The notes beneath the pieces were generated by a model. That model was not told where the DNA came from. It did not search any database and saw only the letters and a list, made by a program, of their open reading frames with translations. The translations under genes and the position numbers were made by a program. Positions 58,301 through 64,000 of a DNA stretch of 64,000 bases are shown here, one piece after another; the first letter of the stretch is position 1; every line of letters starts with the position of its first letter. The stretch is from Thereva unica (Eukaryota > Arthropoda > Insecta > Diptera > Therevidae): contig OX465284.1 of NCBI GenBank assembly GCA_949987705.1, positions 106,995,163-107,059,162 on the forward strand. The letters run 5' to 3'.

Positions 58301-61300
58301 CATCTACAGGTTGATGGCATTTGGAAAAGAAGATACTAGTTGTTGATGCAACTCAGAGTTGTATGAAATCAGTAAGATTCCAAACATTGTCAAAATGATC
58401 AAAATAAATAGACTGCGATGGATTGGTCATGTTCAACGAGGCGCGGAACGGGACCCTAGAAAAGTCGGGCCAAAGATCGAGAATCATTGAGAGGAACACT
58501 GGAGGCAGCTAAGGCCAACAAAAGGCTGTGGAGCTCTTCCGTCCAATGGCGCTACAGCCCAAATTGAGCCTTGGCCTCCTCTAGGGCATTTCTCCAAGTT
58601 TGACGGTTCCTTGCAGCAGTTCTCCAGTTTCGAATGTTGAGCATTGTCTCTGCGTGAGCCGTCACAGAGTCCATCCACCTCTTCCTGGGTTTACCTACTG
58701 GTATATTTCCCGAAATTTCTGCCACCATGATCCATTTTGGAATACGGTTATCGTCCACCCTGATTACGTGGCCGGCTAGTCTTAGTTTGCTAATTTTTAT
58801 AAACTTTGAGAGTTCTGGGTCGTCAAAAATTTCATACAATTGGCCATATTCCATCTTTTTTCGTTGGGCCTATTATTTACCTGAGAACTTTTCACTCAAA
58901 CCTGTTGAATCGTTCCTCTATGTCCTGGGTCATATTCCAATTCTCGCTGCCAAAACCCAGTATGTTCCTTAATACCCATTCTAAGGCCAGTAGGTTTAAA
59001 AGCGTATGGACTAGTCCATCTCCTTGCGTAAGACATTATCGCACTTCGAACTCTTCTGTTACTGCATTTTGGATCCTTACTTTCGCCAGATGTACCAGCT
59101 TTGACGGAACTTCTAATTCCAATAAGATCCTGTACAGCCTCTCTCTGTTGATCGAGGCATATGTCTGTTGAAAGTCCACAAATATCTGGTATATATCTAT
59201 ATTCCTTTTCCAGGTTTTTATCATAACATGATTTAAGGTCAGCAGTTCGTCTGATGTTGACCTGTTTGTCCTAAAACCAGCTTGATATTTTCCTATAAGG
59301 CCTTCCGTTATAGGTTCTAGCTTTTGTTTCACAAGGATTGTGAAGGTTTTATAGCTGGTGCTGAGTAGTGCGATGCCTCTGAAGTTTTTACAGGTTCATT
59401 TATCTCCTTGTAGATTAGACATAGAATCGCTTTATTCCAGTTATCTATCTAATACTTCTTCTTCACAGCTGTTGCATATGGGTTAATGTAAGGTTCTTAA
59501 AAGTTGTGGCCCTACTTTGGTAGCACACCTGCGATTCCATCGATGCCTGGGGATTTGCTGCTTTTTGTCTTTTCACAGCTTCACGCACCTCATCCATTTA
59601 CGGTGTTCCTATTGGAATATTAACTTCTTCCCGAATCTGTAGGATCTCTTGTTTAGAAACTCTGTTTTCTTCTTTCTGAACAACATGTCTGCAGTTCTTC
59701 TTTTTAGCTTAAAGAAGTCCATCTTTGCTCTTGTGGGCCTTGCCATGAACTCCCGGTGGCTTTGGTTTCTTCTATTGCTGATCTGCAGTCCTGATCGAAC
59801 TAGTCAATTCCGCTGCCTCCTTTACGCTGTTTTTCAGTTTTTCCCATTTGTCGTTGATGTCTGGTTGTTCTCCTACTTCGCCTCTCAGGTTTTGTATGAT
59901 AGCATGGGATAGGCACTAGTTGCGTCCGTCGTAAGTTGGTGATCCTAGTAGGGCTTAGTTAATGTCACAATTTTTGGAAACCAAGCATCTATTAAATTTC
60001 GTACGCAATAGAGCGTTACAACATAATGCGTCTCTGATATTGCCATCTTCTTAGAAATAACCATCATTTATATCAATTCCTTCAAGTTCGACACAGAAAC
60101 ATAATGATGTTCGCCATTTCAGCATTTCAGATTTTTTGAATAAAATGATCCCTAAACGGTAAACTTACGCTGAATCTGCATTTTATTATCTTCTTACCAT
60201 TGTAATACCAGTATTCTTAGCTGTGGTAATTGCCCATATACAGACTTGGGATCCTTCTATAGTTGCAAATTAGTTCAGTATACGCTACATGCCTAATAAA
60301 AGGCCTGTTTAGATGTTTCGCTTTCAGGAACATACCTCACAATCTTGGTCGATGAAGGGGGATACTGGGGATGATGAGAGATACCATCCAACTTCTCCCT
60401 TCATCAATCTAGTTGTCTGATCAATATAAAGCTTTGTAGGGGTAAGGCTTCTTAGAATCATACTTCATCATACAAGTTTTTGTATTCTTAAACACCCATG
60501 ATTACTGCCAGATATGATTGATTAAATTTGTTAAAAATATTTCAGGGAAAATGTATTATTACAATTGTAAAACTGAAGTTTCACAGTGGGAGAAGCCAAA
60601 AGAATGGGCAGAGAAAGAAAGGTAAACAATTTTTAAAATTTAAATAAACAATAACTAAAATATTGTATTTGAAAAACGAACAGGACTTTGGCTAAGGATC
60701 AACATAGGGAATACAGAGAGAAAGAACGTGAAAGGGATCGTGAGGATCGATTTTCCCGATCATGTAAGCCACAAGATAGACGCATTCTAATTTACTTTAT
60801 TTAATAATGGTTATTTATTCAGCAACAACATATGCGAAACATTCCAGCTCGCGAGGAAATTCTAGATTAAGGTGGCCCTATGAAACTGAAGGTGGTCCTC
60901 CTGCACATAGGCGACGACATGATGGTATGTTTTATTGTATGTCTGTTTAAAAGTGATAATAATGTATTTTTTTACAATTAAAGAAAATCCAGACATGGAC
61001 ATAAGTCCTGGGGATTCAACACCAACATCAGAAACAAGCTATTCATTATCAAGCACGCCTACAACTCAAGTTAATGAAACAGCAATGCAGCAATCATCAG
61101 TTGTTCCACCAGTTTCAACCTCATCTGCCCCAGCACCGGTTCTATTGGCGAATGCCCTGCCAAGGCTGGCATCACATCCGTCAACACCAACTAACTCTCA
61201 AATGCATTTTGCAACGTCAGGCAATACAGTTTCTGGCATAGTTCAACCAACAGTTACCCCAACATGTCTACCGCCAATTCAGGGTAATAGTAATTGTCAC

Positions 61301-62284
61301 CGTAAATTGGATAATGTTATGCAGACATCAATGCCAGCATCGTCGCCGTCGCAGGCATCAGTAGGTGGAGCAGCTTCAACATCTGGAAATCATTTGCATC
61401 ATTCACAATCACAGCAGCAATCTTCACAACCATCAGTCTCCGCAGAGTCTCACGGGCTTCATGTTAATTCGAATGCGCCGGGCCCACCGCCAGTATCGTT
61501 AACAACATTACCGAAAATCTTATCACAAATATCTGGAACAAAACAAATAGATCAGAGCGAATTAAATGCACCGAAGCCACATCCGACATTAAATGCACTG
61601 CTCAGACAGCAGCCACAAACAAATCATGGTGTTCTTGGTGCAGTATCGGTTGGGTCTGAGCAAATAGCAACAGTTGCAGCTATTGGAAGTCATAGTTCCG
61701 ATTCTAATCATTCTAGCACAGGAGTAACGAGTTTAAGGTAAATAATAATCATTTTTTTTTTGTGGAAATTATTAATTTCAATCTTACAATTTACAGGGAG
61801 AATCCTTTAAATTCACCACTGTACAATCTAACGCATATGCATGCGATATCTCCGCTAAATCACACCAAGAATGTTGTTAATGCTAATGTTATTAGTACAT
61901 ACACATGTAACACTCCATTTGGATTAAAGACTGTTGAAAGTGGGAACGTAAGCGGCCCATCTTCTAGCTTAGGAAATTCAGGAAGTGTAGGTGGCGAAGG
62001 CCCACCTACTCCTACACAAGAATTAGATATAAGTGGGAGCGGTGCAGAGCCAAGAAAGCGTAAACAATTCTAACTTTATTTTATATTATTTAATTTATTC
62101 TAAAATCGAATATATTTCAGTAGAGGGAACATCAGCGTCATTAAGTAGCTTACAGAGCTGCGTAACATCAGCACAATCAGGACGATCACAAGGACCTGAT
62201 CTTTCACCAAAATTAGCGAAATATTTTAGAGCTGATTTAATCACACATGTAACAAATTGGCCAGCAGAAATTTTAGAAAAGCAG
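55395..62284 (+). CDS. wcy: WAC/Wacky orthologue, WW-domain adaptor (10 exons, C-terminus missing)
   Basis: Exons are 55395..55435, 55588..55621, 56178..56436, 56538..56915, 60546..60621, 60684..60763, 60823..60924, 60984..61737, 61797..62059 and 62121..62284. All join in phase into 717 codons. The N-terminus [14 protein letters not shown] matches vertebrate WAC. Exons 3-4 encode Arg-Asp/Glu repeats and a long glycine tract. The WW domain (about 229-258) reads [20 protein letters not shown] followed by [10 protein letters not shown], with Trp230, Trp252 and Pro255. Exon 8 is Ser/Thr/Pro/Gln-rich and disordered. Exon 10 has [29 protein letters not shown], the conserved block before the coiled coil. 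WAC proteins are nuclear adaptors linking RNF20/40 H2B ubiquitination to RNA polymerase II, and fly Wacky also supports mTORC1 assembly. The last exon (coiled coil) is not in the window. The 3.6-kb intron 4 is full of transposons. Confidence 0.95.
57096..57191. mobile_element. Single 96-bp MITE of the CCTGTGCTGAAAGTCG family
   Basis: Ends ACCCCTGTACTGGAAGTCGA and, reversed, GGCCCCTGTTCTGAAAGTCG. This is a simple single copy of the family found doubled at 40676 and 41573. It lies in WAC intron 4. Confidence 0.7.
57546..57799 (+). pseudogene. Jockey/CR1-like ORF2 linker fragment
   Basis: The frame reads [36 protein letters not shown], then [14 protein letters not shown]. It is related to the piece at 9558 and to the pre-reverse-transcriptase linker of jockey/CR1 elements. 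It lies in WAC intron 4. Confidence 0.45.
57990..58548 (+). pseudogene. RTE-type reverse transcriptase 3' half
   Basis: Conceptual reading [23 protein letters not shown] is followed by [17 protein letters not shown] (catalytic FADD) and, near the end, [18 protein letters not shown] and [19 protein letters not shown]. Stops and frame changes show it is dead. It ends where an oppositely oriented RTE copy ends. Confidence 0.75.
58552..59960 (-). pseudogene. RTE-type ORF2 remnant, antisense in WAC intron 4
   Basis: Minus-strand pieces in order: [12 protein letters not shown] (59540 region), a Cys/Tyr-rich stretch, [25 protein letters not shown] and [36 protein letters not shown] (first catalytic motif, altered to VDFQQTYAS). 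After a gap come [18 protein letters not shown] and [16 protein letters not shown] with [18 protein letters not shown] at the end. A large part, including the FADD motif, is missing between 59036 and 58854. Confidence 0.75.
59961..60545. other. Remainder of WAC intron 4
   Basis: AT-rich sequence without recognisable coding, ending in the polypyrimidine-poor acceptor AAATATTTCAG at 60535..60545. Confidence 0.5.
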
Positions 62285-63176
62285 GTATGTCCTTTTGATT
62301 ATTGTGGTAATATTCAAAATGTTTCTTATTCAACGAAATTGTAGGCTTCTCTGATGAAGCATTTCTCTTGGTGTCGGATGCGAATGTTATTTTTATTAAG
62401 AGTTGAAATGGACTAGAAAATAAAATAAAAACATCTTTATAAAATAAGGGGAAACGTCCTTTTCATTGTGGTTAGTTTTTACATAAGAATCATTCAATTT
62501 TTGTATGGGATTTCGAACAAAAACAAATTATTGTAATAATTACGGATTATTCTTAAATCATTTTGTTACTGCCGCTGTTAATTTTTCATAATAATGACGG
62601 AAAGTCTTATAATAATAATTTATATGTAGAAATACTTCAATATCAAGTGGGGGCCTTTAAAAATTCTCTATCATGAATAATCATCATGTTTTTTGTTTCA
62701 ATATGTTAATTTTTAAAAGATTAAAATATTTCTATTCGTAAAGGGGATTTGTGCTATGGTCTATCTTTTATTGACCTTTGTTTAGTTTCATAAGGAATGT
62801 TGGATGTTGAGTTTACAGCCGAGAAAATCTTAATTGCCTTGCCGGAACATGACGAATATCGTCAATATTTTGCAATGATTCGGTTTGAGATCGGATTGTG
62901 CTATCGGTGAAAAAAAAGAAATCGTAAGACATACGATGAACCTTTCTATATGGGGCCACAGGTACACTGCCAATCTCACAAGCAGTGCTTCAAACTTACG
63001 TAATACTTTCTCTACTTTATTAGCTACTACGAACTTGCTCGAGGTTTGAAGGTTTGGGCAGGGTGGCAACAGGGAAATATACGGTAAAACAGACTTTAAT
63101 GCATTCTTCGAGCAGAAATAGCAGCTCATGGAGGAGGCTTTAGCAATTCAACATTAGACTCAGTTGCTCTAACATA
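62285..63176. other. Start of the last visible WAC intron, no exon found
   Basis: Begins with the donor GTATGT. The sequence to 63176 is AT-rich, with no match to the conserved WAC coiled-coil end. The GTAG|GCTTCT at about 62345 is discussed among the rejected items. Confidence 0.5.
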
Positions 63177-63328
63177 AGGTGCGTTTCATTTTCATTGCAG
63201 TACGTATGCTGGCGTAGTTGGACACATATCAGCGTAGATACAGCTCATTCCTACTGTGATGTAGCAGTCTACGCCGATGTGCGCCTAACTACCCGGCGTA
63301 CGTACTCCAATGAAAATGAAACGCACCT
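63177..63328. mobile_element. 152-bp MITE with 21-bp perfect ends and TA duplication
   Basis: AGGTGCGTTTCATTTTCATT-G at the left is exactly inverted at the right. TA lies at 63175..63176 and 63329..63330. Internal arms (GTACGTATGC / GTACGTACGC, GGCGTAG) extend the hairpin. A Tc1/mariner-type non-autonomous element is likely. Confidence 0.85.
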
Positions 63329-63659
63329 ATAATATTATGTAATGCGTTGCTTGAGCTCCCTTCACCCACCTCCTCTAACCCACTGTAACGTTTTACAAAA
63401 GGCTTCTCCCCGAACTGCGATACATGGTACTTGAACGGCCCCTTTGCAACGCAATCCTAAGTCCTTAACAACTCACGCTAACAACAGCATCTTTACTAAG
63501 GAACTTTGGCGATTATTTTCCAATGGAACGTGTCTAGAAAAAACGAACTCCATGAATTGGCCTTATCGTAATGTAAATCTCATGCTTTGTCTTTCATAAT
63601 TTTATTCTGATAAGCGGGGACCTTCCGTTATTTTAGAAAAAAATCATCAATTAGCGCCG

Positions 63660-64000
63660 GTGGTAAATAAATTCTTATTCTTCTTCTTTGATCCATTAGT
63701 TGGCAGTCCGAGCGAGACGTCCCCAACAAGGATACGCTGCTGATGGTGCACGTGGGTCTTGAGCTCCATTCACTATTCGTTTTCACTCTTGAAGATTTTT
63801 GGCGACGTCTAGAGCCTCGATAACTGATAATCGATGATTCTTTAAGTCGCCCTCGATATCCTTTAGCGAGGTTTTCTTCGGTGCGATCGCTGAATTCTCC
63901 AATCTGCCGGGCGGTGGCAGTTTACGTGGCAACCGGCTATCACCTATTCGGCAAACATGTCCCAACCACCGTAGTCGACGTTTCGTATTTCTTCTTCGAT
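63660..64000 (-). pseudogene. RTE-type ORF2 C-terminal fragment
   Basis: The minus-strand reading RRRLRWLGHVCRIGDSRLPR KL, then LKDIEGDLKNHRLSV, matches the post-polymerase tail of RTE/craft elements (LRW.GHV.RM.D.R.P.K). It runs off the window edge, so the polymerase may continue outside. Confidence 0.6.

Noticed and set aside
62341..62412. Possible next WAC exon starting after TTGTAG at about 62345 (reads ASLMKH...)
   Set aside because: The first two residues fit WAC (KQ-AS), but the rest does not match the conserved coiled coil and a stop follows after about 23 codons.
1..64000. CRISPR array or bacterial operon
   Set aside because: All tandem repeats lack the repeat-spacer pattern and the genes have introns; the DNA is eukaryotic.

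Overview
The window is eukaryotic, AT-rich and dominated by transposon debris. The genes have GT-AG introns, and their best matches are animal proteins: WAC/Wacky and a transthyretin-like 5-hydroxyisourate hydrolase. The mobile elements point to an insect: RTE-, R1/LOA- and jockey/CR1-like non-LTR fragments, mariner, a Helitron, hAT-type MITEs, and LTR elements primed by tRNA-Leu. I favour a fly (Diptera) from the overall look, but I cannot name the species.

Three protein-coding genes are well supported, all in the right-hand 25 kb. (1) On the + strand, 39219..45228, three phase-compatible exons encode a BED-like zinc finger, an acidic linker and a complete 5-hydroxyisourate hydrolase domain. 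Read together they predict a 323-residue fusion across a 5-kb intron full of transposons. (2) On the - strand, 53175..45355, four phase-compatible exons encode an 893-residue, mostly helical protein that I do not recognise. Genes 1 and 2 converge with about 130 bp between their stop codons. (3) On the + strand, 55395..62284, ten exons encode the first 717 residues of a WAC/Wacky orthologue (WW-domain adaptor). Its C-terminal coiled-coil exon lies beyond the window or was not found.

From 1 to about 39.2 kb I see no convincing host gene. This part holds a nested minisatellite (0.6-1.4 kb), repeated LTR/primer-binding-site junctions matching tRNA-Leu (0.2, 6.3, 6.5, 8.0, 27.4, 29.6 and 37.2 kb), inverted-repeat MITEs (9.2, 11.3, 15.3, 26.0 and 33.8 kb), two oppositely oriented arrays of a palindromic 'GTCGGTG' repeat (18.2 and 22.5-23.3 kb), and a Helitron-like element (27.6-29.4 kb). 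The Helitron carries a ten-copy 128-bp satellite that was itself hit by a tRNA-derived SINE. Decayed reverse transcriptase pieces of several clades occur throughout.

The large introns of all three genes have been filled by the same element families. Gene 1's long intron holds R1-like and RTE remnants, two CCTGTGCTGAAAGTCG MITE loci and a near-perfect TTAA-flanked MITE. Gene 2's introns hold RTE, LOA, mariner and SINE copies. WAC intron 4 holds two RTE elements meeting tail to tail.
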